DNA of 64,000 nucleotides, taken from JBFLYO01 sp040756745. GTDB taxonomy: Bacteria > Bacteroidota > Ignavibacteria > UBA10030 > UBA6906. Position numbers and translations under genes: made by a program. The first letter of the stretch is position 1; the number at the start of each line of letters is the position of its first letter. Positions 52,280 to 61,292 of the stretch are shown piece by piece. The notes under the pieces were generated by a model. The model made no database searches. It was not told where the DNA came from and saw nothing but the letters and a program-made list of their open reading frames with translations. The stretch is taken from contig JBFLYO010000017.1 in NCBI GenBank assembly GCA_040756745.1, forward strand, positions 9,092 through 73,091, written 5' to 3'.

Positions 52280-52365
52280 GATCGTGCTGTTGCTTTCCTA
52301 TTTTCTCCCTTTCACGGCCCACGCCCTCCCAAGAAATCCCGGATGCTCGAGCGACAGACCATCCC

Positions 52366-52626
52366 TTATCTGACTTCTTCGGGTTGGCGCAGGAACCACT
52401 CGATACGCCCGCACGCTCTGCATGCGAGAATCGTCGCGGTTCTGTTTGCCCAATCGAGGCCGAAAAACGTCATCCCTGGCGTGTTGAGGAGCGTCGTGCC
52501 CTCGTCGAACGTGTTCTGCCCGCACTGAAGGCAAAGGATGGGCTTCCCCCCGATGCGATAGGTATTGGTGTAATGGAGCACCTTCGTGGAATCGAACAGC
52601 GGCTTTTTCATTCTGAACATTCCCAT
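52366..52626 (-). CDS. small zinc-ribbon protein, DUF2082-like
   Basis: 86 residues with two zinc knuckles: CLQCGQNTF near the middle and ATILACRACGRIEWFL near the end. This two-knuckle layout matches DUF2082 nucleic-acid-binding-type zinc ribbons of unknown role. The ATG has GGAG five bases upstream and starts 37 bases after rsgA, so they may share a transcript. Confidence 0.72.
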   Translation of the reverse strand: MGMFRMKKPLFDSTKVLHYTNTYRIGGKPILCLQCGQNTFDEGTTLLNTPGMTFFGLDWANRTATILACRACGRIEWFLRQPEEVR

Positions 52627-52663
52627 ACGAGCTCCGGTTGTCTTGGTAGAGGATCTTGGGAGT

Positions 52664-53728
52664 TCACTTCTTCTTGACCAGCTTCAGCGCTTTGTTGATC
52701 ATACGTCCAAACTGCTTGTCCTTCCTTCGCCGCTCGACGTAGGACATCTCGTGGAACGCGGACTCTTTCATCAGCTTCAAGTAGCTCTGGTAGCGCTCCT
52801 CGCTCAACTCGCCGCGTTCGAGGGCGGCGAGGACCGCACATCCGGATTCCGATGTGTGCGTGCAATCCGAGAACCGACACTTCTCGGCAATGCCGCTGAT
52901 CTCCGGGAAGCTCTCGGCAATGCCCGCCTCGGCACCCATCATGCCAAGCTCTCTCATGCCCGGCGTATCGATCACGATCGCGCCTGAATCGAGAACTACG
53001 AGCTGTCTGCGCGCCGTGATGTGCCTCCCCCTCCCATCGCGCTCCCGAACCGAAGCCGTCTCGAATGTTTCCGCTCCGATCAGATGATTGAGAAGCGTTG
53101 TCTTTCCCACGCCGGAGGATCCGAGCAGACAGTAGGTCTTCCCTTTGTGCAGCATTCGTCGCACCTCATCCAGGCCGACACCAGTCGTGTTGCTGAATGG
53201 GATGACTTTCGCCTCGATGTGGGCACGCCGGATTCCGGCGAGCATTTCTTCACGCTTCCCCGCGTCGACGAGATCGCACTTGCTCAGAAGAATCACGGGT
53301 TCAAGACGCCCCTCACGCGCAATGACCAGGTATCGCTCCATTCTCCTCAGATTGAAATTCGCATCGCACGACTGCATGATGAAGGCGACATCGACGTTCG
53401 AGGCGATTGACTGAAACTCGATGTTCTTCCCGGCCGACTTTCTCCGCAGAATGGTCCTGCGCGGGAATACCTCATGGATGATTGCGAGAGCTCCGTCGTT
53501 ATAGTACCTGACAAGCACCCAGTCTCCGACGCAGGGCAGGTCCTCTGCGGATGCGATGCCAAAGAGAAGCTTCCCGGTAGCCTCTGCCTGCACTTCTGCA
53601 TCGCCACTGCGGACGAGGTATCGATCACGGTCGACACGCGACACGCGTGCGACTTCGCAATCGACGCAGTGCATCGAAGGGCGTTTATGTTGGAACCACT
53701 CAGTAAATCCAAGAGCAGGGAGATCCAT
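52664..53728 (-). CDS. rsgA: ribosome small-subunit-dependent GTPase A
   Basis: 354 residues; matures the 30S ribosomal subunit using GTP. The motif order is permuted, as in RsgA: G4 (LLSKCDLVD) precedes G1 (LLGSSGVGKTTLLNHLIG) and G3 (VIDTPGMRELGM). An OB-fold covers about 20-100. The C-terminal zinc finger is in CRFSDCTHTSESGCAV. Length is normal. Likely first gene of a two-gene unit with the small zinc-ribbon protein. Confidence 0.94.
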   Translation of the reverse strand: MDLPALGFTEWFQHKRPSMHCVDCEVARVSRVDRDRYLVRSGDAEVQAEATGKLLFGIASAEDLPCVGDWVLVRYYNDGALAIIHEVFPRRTILRRKSAGKNIEFQSIASNVDVAFIMQSCDANFNLRRMERYLVIAREGRLEPVILLSKCDLVDAGKREEMLAGIRRAHIEAKVIPFSNTTGVGLDEVRRMLHKGKTYCLLGSSGVGKTTLLNHLIGAETFETASVRERDGRGRHITARRQLVVLDSGAIVIDTPGMRELGMMGAEAGIAESFPEISGIAEKCRFSDCTHTSESGCAVLAALERGELSEERYQSYLKLMKESAFHEMSYVERRRKDKQFGRMINKALKLVKKK

Positions 53729-53799
53729 GGGGGAAGAGCGGGAGCAAATTTGAGACTAGGGCATTCCGTTGCACAGTTATTACAAAACCCTATCCCCTC

Positions 53800-53861
53800 C
53801 CCCTTCCCCTTGGAAAGGGGAAGGGGTGAACGTCAAACCTCCCTCCCTTATCAAGGGAGGG
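53800..53861. repeat. pair of C/G-rich hairpin elements
   Basis: Hairpin A: CCCCTTCCCCTT (53800-53811), loop GGA, AAGGGGAAGGGG (53815-53826). Hairpin B: CCCTCCCTT (53841-53849), loop ATC, AAGGGAGGG (53853-53861). Both are perfect and sit 15 bases apart in the gap upstream of rsgA. They resemble the hairpin at 44674. Confidence 0.75.
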
Positions 53862-53934
53862 ATCGAGGGTGGGTTCAGAAAGAAGCGCTTGATCATTACG
53901 CAGACTGACGTTAAGGTTCAGGATAAAATTCACG

Positions 53935-54267
53935 TTAAGGGGCTGGGGCATGGGGCCGTCGGAGGAGAAAATATGAAACTATGGCGAGGATTCCTACATG
54001 AAAGCCCGGTTCATCGAGCGAGTGAAACGCGCTGACGATGGCATGGTACGCCATCCAGGCGATGGGTAACCAGCGGGTCCGGCCAGCGCCGCGGAGCAGA
54101 AAGATGCCCCCTGCAATTGCGATCAACCGGACAGTCAGCGCCAGAATCAGTTGCGGATCCAACGGCGCCTGTACATTGATCTCCGTTGCGTGGTAGGCAA
54201 ACCCCACGGCGCCGGCAAGGATGAACAGCCAGCCGAGGACGATATGTGATAACGGCTGTTTGCACAC
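53935..54267 (-). CDS. small four-helix membrane protein, unknown function
   Basis: 110 residues, GTG start at 54265-54267 (MCKQPLSHIVLGWLFILAG if read as Met). Four hydrophobic helices, with no charged residues suited to transport in the core. I do not recognise the family; similar short membrane proteins are often annotated as hypothetical. The GTG lies 15 bases after the radical SAM gene stop, so it may be translated from the same message. Confidence 0.6.
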   Translation of the reverse strand: MCKQPLSHIVLGWLFILAGAVGFAYHATEINVQAPLDPQLILALTVRLIAIAGGIFLLRGAGRTRWLPIAWMAYHAIVSAFHSLDEPGFHVGILAIVSYFLLRRPHAPAP

Positions 54268-54282
54268 GGTTTCCGTCAGAGT

Positions 54283-55650
54283 CTAGCGACCGTATTCCAG
54301 GTGAATCGTGGCCAAGCGGTCGTAGAAGCGTCTGCCTTTCAGGATGGTGCCGGGGATGTCGCGCAGGGCATATTTTTTCAACTGGGAAATCTGTCGCCTC
54401 ATGGGTATAGCGTGCATGAAGAGTTGGCGGTACTCCCGGTAAAACTCCTTGATGGGCAGAGCGGTGGGGAGCAGTGTGTGGATAAAGTCGAAGTCGTCGT
54501 AGTTCCGCGTGACGATCTGGTCCCTGACTTCTTCATAAAGATCGGTCCCGGGAAGGGGGGTCAGTACCGCGAACGAAGCGTAGTTCAATCCCAGGTCGCG
54601 GCAATATTGCCGGAATGAGAAAAAATCGGCATGTGAAAAATCGGGGCGGACGATGAACGAGGCGTACACATCGATACCAAGATCCTGCAGCATACGTACG
54701 GCCCTCTCATTGTCGCTTGCCGTTGAGCTCTTTCCGACATAGGCAAGATCCTCGTCCCTGAAGAACTCCAGCCCGATGAACACCCGCTCGAGTCCAACAT
54801 CCCGCCAAGTATCCAACAGCCGAGGGTTGCGTGCGATCGTGTCGCTCCTCCCGTAGAGAAAATAGCGCTTCCGGATTCCCGCCTCCTTGATACGTCGGGC
54901 AAGCTCCGACATCCGCGGCGCATCCACAAGCGACTCGTCGTCGGCAAAAAAGACGTACTCCTCCCCGATCTCCCCGAGCTCCTCGACCACCCGTCGGGGC
55001 TTCCGTTTCAGGTAATGCCCGCCGGCGATCTTCCACTCGGCGCAGAAGGTACACCGGTACGGGCATCCCTTGGAGGTGCGAATTGAGGCAAGGGGCTTCA
55101 TCCACTCCGAGTAGTATTTGCCCCGGTACCTTGCTGTCAGCGTCCTATCGGGGAACGGGAACGCATCGAGATCGCTGTCAGGCTCATACGGGGTGCTGAC
55201 GAGCCGGCCGTTCGCCGTGACCGCCGTTCCTGGGATGCCGTCCAACTTCTCTCTTCTCTCTAATCTCTTCACTATCTCTTTGAACGGCGATACCCCCTCC
55301 CCCGTGACAATGACGTCGATGAAAGGGGAAACAAAATCCATGGGCATCACAGTAGCGTGGTGGCCGCCGACGACGGTACAGGTGCTGGGATTCCATCTCT
55401 TAATCTGTTCAAAGAGATTCCAGACGACATTAACATGGACGGTGTAGGCAGTGATGCCGACAATGTCGGGACCGAACTCGCCGAGCACTTGCCCCAGGTC
55501 CTTCTCCAGACGCATGTCGAGGATCCTGATGTCGTGATCCTCCTTGACGCCCGCGGCCAGATACTCCAGTGCGAGCGGCTCATAGATGAAGACGTCCTCG
55601 CCCCCGATGGTGCGCGGGGATTTTGGCGGTTGAATCAACAATACCTTCAA
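54283..55650 (-). CDS. B12-binding-domain radical SAM protein
   Basis: 455 residues. The N-terminal cobalamin-type fold (about 1-130, MKVLLIQPPKSPRTIGGED; IVGITAYTVHVNVVW; VGGHHATVMPMDF) lacks a clear Asp-x-His-x-x-Gly, so base-off B12 binding is doubtful. The radical SAM site is in RTSKGCPYRCTFCAEW with the Cys-x3-Cys-x2-Cys triad. Relatives include BchE, HpnJ and anaerobic methylases or cyclases. Substrate not predictable; no partner enzyme adjoins it other than a small membrane protein. Confidence 0.88.
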   Translation of the reverse strand: MKVLLIQPPKSPRTIGGEDVFIYEPLALEYLAAGVKEDHDIRILDMRLEKDLGQVLGEFGPDIVGITAYTVHVNVVWNLFEQIKRWNPSTCTVVGGHHATVMPMDFVSPFIDVIVTGEGVSPFKEIVKRLERREKLDGIPGTAVTANGRLVSTPYEPDSDLDAFPFPDRTLTARYRGKYYSEWMKPLASIRTSKGCPYRCTFCAEWKIAGGHYLKRKPRRVVEELGEIGEEYVFFADDESLVDAPRMSELARRIKEAGIRKRYFLYGRSDTIARNPRLLDTWRDVGLERVFIGLEFFRDEDLAYVGKSSTASDNERAVRMLQDLGIDVYASFIVRPDFSHADFFSFRQYCRDLGLNYASFAVLTPLPGTDLYEEVRDQIVTRNYDDFDFIHTLLPTALPIKEFYREYRQLFMHAIPMRRQISQLKKYALRDIPGTILKGRRFYDRLATIHLEYGR

Positions 55651-55692
55651 TGTCGCACGCCTCTCAAGTCGTTTTCAGGCGAATGGTCATCC

Positions 55693-56601
55693 TCATCGAT
55701 GGTCAATTGATGCGATCGTGACAACAGTCCCGTCGCCGGAGACCTTTCTCACCCTCGGCAACCATTCGCGCCTGTTGTCCCCTGGAGTGTGATAATACTC
55801 AAGCACATAGCAATCTGTGCCGGTGACAGCGACGGCTGTCGGTGACCAGGGAGCCGAGGCGCGCAGGACGGTCGATACTTTCTTGTCTGGGGCGATCTTG
55901 AGGACTGTCCTGCATCCCGTGGCGGCGACGTACACGTTGCCTTGTGCATCGACGTCAAGCCCGCGGAAGTATGGACCAAGCTCCGGGCCAACTTCGGGCA
56001 CCGAATCACAGCCGGTCAACGTGATATTGGCAGCGACAGTGGACACATCACCGTTCGGCGAAATCCTTCCTATAGCCCGGTTTTCCGTATAGTATATCGA
56101 TCCATCCTCTGCCGCGGTGAGATCATTCAACCACCTTAGGGGCTTGCCATCTCTACCCGATGGCACTGATATGAACTCTGTGGTCGTGCCGGAAGGAGTA
56201 AGCCGGAAGATCTCCAACCGATCACCGGCTCCAAACCACGGGAAGTACAGGGCGCCATCCGGCCCCACGGCGATAGGAAAATCGCTGGACACGATGACCC
56301 GCGGGTCATTCCGATCCCGCTCCACGGTTGCACCCCCGCGCGAGTAGTGCGGAAGCGTAACGCCCGCCAGCCGTTTGTCGATGTCAATCGCCATCCAGTG
56401 GTAGGCGGGGGCGGAGAGCTTTGTCAGCTTCCCCTCTCTATCAATTTTCCAGATCCCGGACCCTGTATCGACGAAATAGACATTCCCTTCACGGTCCACA
56501 ACGATGCCGGAGCCGGGGTGGGCGTGGATCTCGGCTGCGGCAAGAAGAAGGCCGGCAGCCAGGAACAATGCGCTGATTCGTTTCATGGTATTGGTCGCCA
56601 T
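55693..56601 (-). CDS. secreted NHL/SMP-30-like beta-propeller
   Basis: 302 residues with signal peptide (MKRISALFLAAGLLLAAAEIHA, the Met being residue 6). Propeller repeats show GIVVDREGNVYFVDTGSGIW, VGPDGALYFPWFG, AAEDGSIYYTENRAIGRI and LDVDAQGNVYVAATGCRTV. Such proteins act as lactonases or as ligand-binding scaffolds; the calcium ligands of SMP-30 are not obvious. ATG at 56599-56601 has GAGGG upstream. It lies 15 bases after the small membrane gene. Confidence 0.82.
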   Translation of the reverse strand: MATNTMKRISALFLAAGLLLAAAEIHAHPGSGIVVDREGNVYFVDTGSGIWKIDREGKLTKLSAPAYHWMAIDIDKRLAGVTLPHYSRGGATVERDRNDPRVIVSSDFPIAVGPDGALYFPWFGAGDRLEIFRLTPSGTTTEFISVPSGRDGKPLRWLNDLTAAEDGSIYYTENRAIGRISPNGDVSTVAANITLTGCDSVPEVGPELGPYFRGLDVDAQGNVYVAATGCRTVLKIAPDKKVSTVLRASAPWSPTAVAVTGTDCYVLEYYHTPGDNRREWLPRVRKVSGDGTVVTIASIDHR

Positions 56602-56616
56602 TTGTTGTAGTTCCCT

Positions 56617-56799
56617 CTACTCGCCCGATGGAGAGTTCTTGTCCTTTTCAGCATTTCTCCTTCGCACGCCCACCGCAAGGATCAGAAACACAACACCCAG
56701 CGCGATGTAGACAGCAGGCCGCTCGGAACCTGCTGCTACCACCAGGAACAAGAGTGCGACGAGAAGGAAGGCATAACCTGAGCGAAAGAATTTTTTCAT
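56617..56799 (-). CDS. small two-helix membrane protein
   Basis: 60 residues from MKKFFRSGYAFLLVALLF, with an AGGG site eight bases upstream; the frame extends 33 bases further but without a site. Two hydrophobic helices are followed by a charged tail (RRRNAEKDKNSPSGE). Unknown function. It lies between the PLP-enzyme gene and the propeller gene. Confidence 0.65.
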   Translation of the reverse strand: MKKFFRSGYAFLLVALLFLVVAAGSERPAVYIALGVVFLILAVGVRRRNAEKDKNSPSGE

Positions 56800-56847
56800 T
56801 ATAATTTCCCTTCGAAGCAATTCGCAGCCCATTTCCTCCCCAGGGGC

Positions 56848-57786
56848 TCAACCTTTCCCGTACAAGTCCGTGGTAAGATATCGGAGTCCCGAATCAACCA
56901 TCAGCGTGACCACGGTGGCGCCGGGGCCGAGGCGCTGAGCGACGCGGAGCGCCGCAAGCGCGTTCAGTCCCGACGAGGTGCCTGCAAAGAGCCCTTCTTC
57001 GCGCGCCAGTCGGCGGGCCATGGCCATCGCCTCCGCAGTGCTTCCCGACATGATCTCATTCACGAGGTTCTTGTCCCACAGCGGCGGCAAGAACCCGATG
57101 CCAATCCCCTCGATCTGGTGCGAACCCGATTGATGGCCCGAGAGCACCGCCGACTCGGACGGCTCAACGGCCGTGATGTGGATCTTTGGATTGTGCTTCC
57201 AGAGTGCAGTTGTCACCCCATGAAGCGAATGGGCTGTCCCGACGGAATGGACGAACGCGTCAACCTTTCCTTCAGTTTGACTCCAGATTTCATCACCAAG
57301 GCGATAATACCCTTTCACGGCATCCTGATTGCTGAGCTGGTTGGACCACCAGTGTTCTGGCCGGCGGCTAAGCGTTCGGGCGGTCTCGATCATCTCCTTG
57401 ATCAGTTTCTCGTTGATCATCTTGTTCTCGCTTTGGACAACCGTCACCTGAGCCCCGAACGCCTCCATGGTACGACGCTTTTCATCGCTGAATGCGTCTG
57501 AGAACACCGCATGAAACCTATATCCCTTTGCAGCGCATACGAACGCGAGTGACACACCCGTGGTTCCGCCGGTGTATTCAACGACCGTGCCCCCTGGCTT
57601 GAGGAGTCCCTTTGCCTCAGCTCCCTCAATCGCCGCTTTCGCCATCCGGTCCTTCATCCCGCCGGTCGGGTTCGCCCACTCCAGCTTCGCGAGCACACGC
57701 GCCGAACCGGGAGGAACCACCTTGCGAAGCTCAACGAGCGGTGTGTTGCCGATGGAGTCAAAAATATTCAATGGGCACATGGACAT
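56848..57786 (-). CDS. cysteine-synthase-family PLP enzyme with altered substrate loop
   Basis: 312 residues from an ATG at 57784-57786; a second ATG follows at 57780. The PLP lysine is in WANPTGGMKDRMAKAA. The substrate-binding loop, TSGNTG in cysteine synthase, reads EYTGGTTGVSLA, and the phosphate-binding GTGGT reads SVGTAHSLHG. Length and fold fit the beta-family. The changes argue against plain O-acetylserine sulfhydrylase and suggest another amino acid substrate or a beta-synthase role. It begins eight bases after the aldo/keto reductase stop. Confidence 0.85.
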   Translation of the reverse strand: MSMCPLNIFDSIGNTPLVELRKVVPPGSARVLAKLEWANPTGGMKDRMAKAAIEGAEAKGLLKPGGTVVEYTGGTTGVSLAFVCAAKGYRFHAVFSDAFSDEKRRTMEAFGAQVTVVQSENKMINEKLIKEMIETARTLSRRPEHWWSNQLSNQDAVKGYYRLGDEIWSQTEGKVDAFVHSVGTAHSLHGVTTALWKHNPKIHITAVEPSESAVLSGHQSGSHQIEGIGIGFLPPLWDKNLVNEIMSGSTAEAMAMARRLAREEGLFAGTSSGLNALAALRVAQRLGPGATVVTLMVDSGLRYLTTDLYGKG

Positions 57787-57794
57787 TGGCAAGT

Positions 57795-58607
57795 CTACAT
57801 GAAGTACTTCCGCTGCTCATGCACTGCATCTCCGAATTCGCGCATGAACCTCAAGTCGTCCTCAGCGAGAGGGCCCTTTTGCACTGCCTCGAGGTTTTCC
57901 CGGAGCTGCCGTTCGCTTCGCGGGGCTGTCAATGCGACGTGCACAAGCGGATTGGAGAGGACGAAGCGGTAGCACTCCCCCGCTGTCGGCACCCTGCCAT
58001 TCTTCGGCCAGCTTTTCGGCCTGCGCAGCAGGTACGACCAGCGAGTTGCGGTGTAGCTGATGACCCCGGGGTTGTGTGCGGCAAGGTGAGGGAAAATATC
58101 CTGCTCGGCCCCCCGGTGCGCCGCATTGTATCGCAGCATGAGGACGTCCAGTGCCCCTTCAGAGGCAAGCTCACCCAATAACTTCCGGTCGTGGCAGGAA
58201 ATCCCGATAGCCCTCACCTTCCCCTCTTCTTTGAGTTTCACGAGATCCTCCCGGACTCTGAGCGTGAACTCGGCCGGCTTCATGACACCCAGAAAGAGGA
58301 AGATGTCGATATGATCCGTCCTGAACTGACGCAGCCGCCTCTCAAGCGCCTTGCGCACATCCTGCTGCCACCACACATAATTGTAGGCGCCGGTGACGAG
58401 CGTAATCCTCTCACGCTGGGAAGGACTGAAGTCCCTGAGGGACCGCGTCATCTGCACGTCGACGCCGAACGCGAAAAAGAGGTTAACCCCTTCATCGACG
58501 GCAGCCCGGATTGCGCCTTTGCCGGGAAAGTATGAGGCGGAGAGCCCGAGTGGTGACACGTTGATGCCGGTGCTTCCGAGAGGCCGAAGTGATGACTCAG
58601 AGGGCAT
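57795..58607 (-). CDS. aldo/keto reductase-like barrel lacking the catalytic tetrad
   Basis: 270 residues with the AKR beginning LRPLGSTGINVSPLGLSASYF and the helix LKEEGKVRAIGISCH. The four AKR residues are absent: where Asp and Tyr lie in FDTADVYG the sequence reads FFAFGVDV, the lysine strand reads LVTGAYN, and the histidine strand IDIFLFLGV. The NADPH-site region near ALTAPRSERQLRENLEA is kept. It may be a binding protein or use a different chemistry. It is coupled to the PLP enzyme. Confidence 0.82.
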   Translation of the reverse strand: MPSESSLRPLGSTGINVSPLGLSASYFPGKGAIRAAVDEGVNLFFAFGVDVQMTRSLRDFSPSQRERITLVTGAYNYVWWQQDVRKALERRLRQFRTDHIDIFLFLGVMKPAEFTLRVREDLVKLKEEGKVRAIGISCHDRKLLGELASEGALDVLMLRYNAAHRGAEQDIFPHLAAHNPGVISYTATRWSYLLRRPKSWPKNGRVPTAGECYRFVLSNPLVHVALTAPRSERQLRENLEAVQKGPLAEDDLRFMREFGDAVHEQRKYFM

Positions 58608-58730
58608 GTCGTGAATCTATAGGAAGTTGCCGCGATTGGAAGCCCTATTTCATTTGAAGAACCAGGATCGCAGTTGCGACCTCTGCAGCGGAGGACCAAC
58701 AGGGTACGCGTGGCAAGCTCCCCTCCGGCG

Positions 58731-60989
58731 CTATTGTGTGGGTAATGAGAAGAAGAACGTCGCGCCTTCGTTGACTTTTCCTTCAGCCCACACACGTCCG
58801 CCGTGTTTGGCGATGATCCGTTGAACAATTGCCAGCCCTACGCCAGTCCCATCAAACTCCGCCCGCGTGTGCAACCGCTGGAATACACCGAACAGTTTAT
58901 TGGCGTACTGCATGTCAAAGCCGGCGCCGTTGTCTTTCACGAAGAAGGCCGTTTCGGTCCCCTGCACACGGCATCCCACGGTGACCTCCGGCTCTGGCTG
59001 GCGGGATGTGAACTTGAAGGCATTGGATAAGAGATTGGCAAACACCTGACGCATCATGGAAAGATCTCCGTTGATCGTCGGCAGTCTGTGCACCGTCACC
59101 GCTACCGAACGGCCGGCGTGAGCTTGAGCGGCCTCCGAGACGACGGCGTTTGCCAGTGCGGTCATGTCGATCGCCGTTGTGGTCATTTCGGCTCTACTGA
59201 TCCGTGAGAAAGTGAGCAAGTCGTCGATGAGGTCTCCCATCTGCACTGTGCTCGAGCGAACGACATTGAGCAGCCGCTGGGCTTCGGCATCCAGGCCATC
59301 CCCGTAGCGCTGCACAAGCAGTCGGGAGAACCCATCGATGGCGCGGAGCGGCGCGCGGAGGTCATGGGAAACGGAATACGAGAATGCCTCCAGTTCCTTG
59401 TTGGCTGCTTCAAGCTGCCCTGTCCTTTCCTTGACGAGGTCTTCGAGGTGTTCCCGATGCTTCTTTAGTTCTCCGGCGAGTCGTTTTTCCTCGGTGATAT
59501 CCTTGGAGAGGATGAACGCCCCCTCCGGAACAGGTTCGATATTGAGTTGAAACCACCCCTTGGAGCCGTCGGGAAACGAAAACTCGTTCTCCATGCTGTG
59601 CGGTATTCGCTCTTCCATGCAGCGCCGAAGATGGACGAAGAGCTCGGTAGAGTCGATGCCCGGGTATATCTCCATCATCGTGTGTCCGATGAGATCGTGT
59701 TTCAAACGACGTCCCTGAGCGGCGGCCACGTCATTAAGGTACAGGTATCGCCAGTCATGGCCGACGATCTGACAACCTTCGAGCATATGGTCCAGGGTAG
59801 TTCGATAGCGCATCTCCGCATCGCGGATATCCTGCTCGGCCTTCTTGCGTTCCGAGACGTCCACGATCACGCTCAGGACCATTCTTCCTTCCTCCGTCTC
59901 GATGGTATTCAGCCCAATTTCGACATCAATCACACGACCATCTTTTCTTCTTGCAGTCAACTCCCGGCCTGCCATTGGTCGCACCTGGCGGTCTGAAAAG
60001 AAACCGGCCCGGTACTTTTCATGCATAGGCCGGCAATTTTCGGGAACCAGCAATTCGACGGGTTGCCCGATCATCTCGCCACGCGCGTACCCGAAGAGCT
60101 TCTCCGCTTCCGCATTCACGAGCACGATCTTCCCGTGGCCGTCGACCATGACCATGGCATTCGGGGCCGACTCGACGACCATCCGGAACCGCTCCTCCGC
60201 CCGCTTTCGTGCGGTGACATCATGCACCGCGCCGACGAGGTGCGTACAGTGGCCGCCATCATCAAAGACCGGCGCCACGCTGACTTCACCCGTCAGGCGT
60301 CCGGCAGGATATTGTGATGTCTCCTCCCATCGGACGATCTTTCGATCGCGAATGGACTCCCGGTATTTTCCCAGCACTAGCGTCAAGGCGGGCTCAGGGA
60401 TGATATCGTCCACTCGATGTCCCACAATCTGCTGACGAGTCAGGCCCGTTGTCGTGAGAAAGGCATTGTTGACGGAAATGAACCTGAAGAACCCACCTTC
60501 TTCAACCTGCAGATGGAAGATCACATCAGCTGTGGTATCATAGATGGAAGCGAGCCGTTGCTCGCGTTCACCAAGCTCCGCCGTCCGCTCCCGGACGCGC
60601 GTTTCGAGCTGCGCTTTCGCGGCGTCTGCTTCAGCCAGAGCAGCGACGGTCCGAGTGTTTGCTTTTCGAAGACGGTCGTTGAACACACTGAAGAGGACGC
60701 CCATCCCGATAAACATCGCCGCCGAGAGAACGCTTTGGGGGCCTTTCGACAGGAAGGAGTGCTCAGGAGGAATGAAGAACCACCAGACGAGCGCCGCGGA
60801 GAGCACAGTAGCGAAGAGACCCGAGCGGAGTCCGCCGATCCAGGAACTGAAGAACACCGCAGGGTAGAACAGGAACCAGGCGTAAGGCCGTATCGCGGAC
60901 CATGATGTCCATTGGAGGATGAACGCTGCGATCGGTGGCAGCAAGGCAAGAGTCGATCGGACCATGCCCCCCCGAATCCGAACTTTCAT
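58731..60989 (-). CDS. membrane PAS sensor histidine kinase (DUF4118 type)
   Basis: 752 residues from MKVRIRGGMVRSTLALLPP; a TTG further upstream extends the frame. Residues about 10-110 hold four membrane helices of the DUF4118 kind. A coiled-coil follows, then three PAS domains (about 155-290, 290-420, 425-535), the dimerisation helix with phospho-histidine in AFSYSVSHDLRAPLRAIDGF, and the ATPase domain with NAFKFTSRQPE, DNGAGFDMQYANKLF and FDGTGVGLAIVQRI. No receiver or response regulator gene is adjacent. Confidence 0.9.
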   Translation of the reverse strand: MKVRIRGGMVRSTLALLPPIAAFILQWTSWSAIRPYAWFLFYPAVFFSSWIGGLRSGLFATVLSAALVWWFFIPPEHSFLSKGPQSVLSAAMFIGMGVLFSVFNDRLRKANTRTVAALAEADAAKAQLETRVRERTAELGEREQRLASIYDTTADVIFHLQVEEGGFFRFISVNNAFLTTTGLTRQQIVGHRVDDIIPEPALTLVLGKYRESIRDRKIVRWEETSQYPAGRLTGEVSVAPVFDDGGHCTHLVGAVHDVTARKRAEERFRMVVESAPNAMVMVDGHGKIVLVNAEAEKLFGYARGEMIGQPVELLVPENCRPMHEKYRAGFFSDRQVRPMAGRELTARRKDGRVIDVEIGLNTIETEEGRMVLSVIVDVSERKKAEQDIRDAEMRYRTTLDHMLEGCQIVGHDWRYLYLNDVAAAQGRRLKHDLIGHTMMEIYPGIDSTELFVHLRRCMEERIPHSMENEFSFPDGSKGWFQLNIEPVPEGAFILSKDITEEKRLAGELKKHREHLEDLVKERTGQLEAANKELEAFSYSVSHDLRAPLRAIDGFSRLLVQRYGDGLDAEAQRLLNVVRSSTVQMGDLIDDLLTFSRISRAEMTTTAIDMTALANAVVSEAAQAHAGRSVAVTVHRLPTINGDLSMMRQVFANLLSNAFKFTSRQPEPEVTVGCRVQGTETAFFVKDNGAGFDMQYANKLFGVFQRLHTRAEFDGTGVGLAIVQRIIAKHGGRVWAEGKVNEGATFFFSLPTQ

Positions 60990-61179
60990 CTGCTCCGCCT
61001 CGCGAGATGAAGTAATCGTTGACAACACGGTGGGGTCGTGTGGGGTGATATGCCGCTTCAGGGCCAACAGTGCCCGCCGACGACGTCCGTACGACGCAAA
61101 CTACCAAACTTCGAAAAAATTGTCAACCTTTCCTCCCCACTTCGCATGAGCGGGCCACCTCCGTCCCGGTCTGCGTGAA

Positions 61180-61290
61180 TCACGGTTTGGGGATGTTCGC
61201 GACCATCAGGCCCATCACCGGCGACAGCATACAAACGAGAACAATGCCGGTCAGCACCCAGTCGAGCCAGCGCCCGTTCAGATGCCTCAC
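61180..61290 (-). CDS. tiny membrane protein (36 residues)
   Basis: GTG start, four bases after the stop of the 66-residue gene. The protein is one hydrophobic helix (VLTGIVLVCMLSPVMGLMV) with an arginine-rich start and NIPKP tail. The close spacing with another short membrane gene supports translation, but there is no separate ribosome site. Function unknown. Confidence 0.5.
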   Translation of the reverse strand: MRHLNGRWLDWVLTGIVLVCMLSPVMGLMVANIPKP

Positions 61291-61292
61291 CG

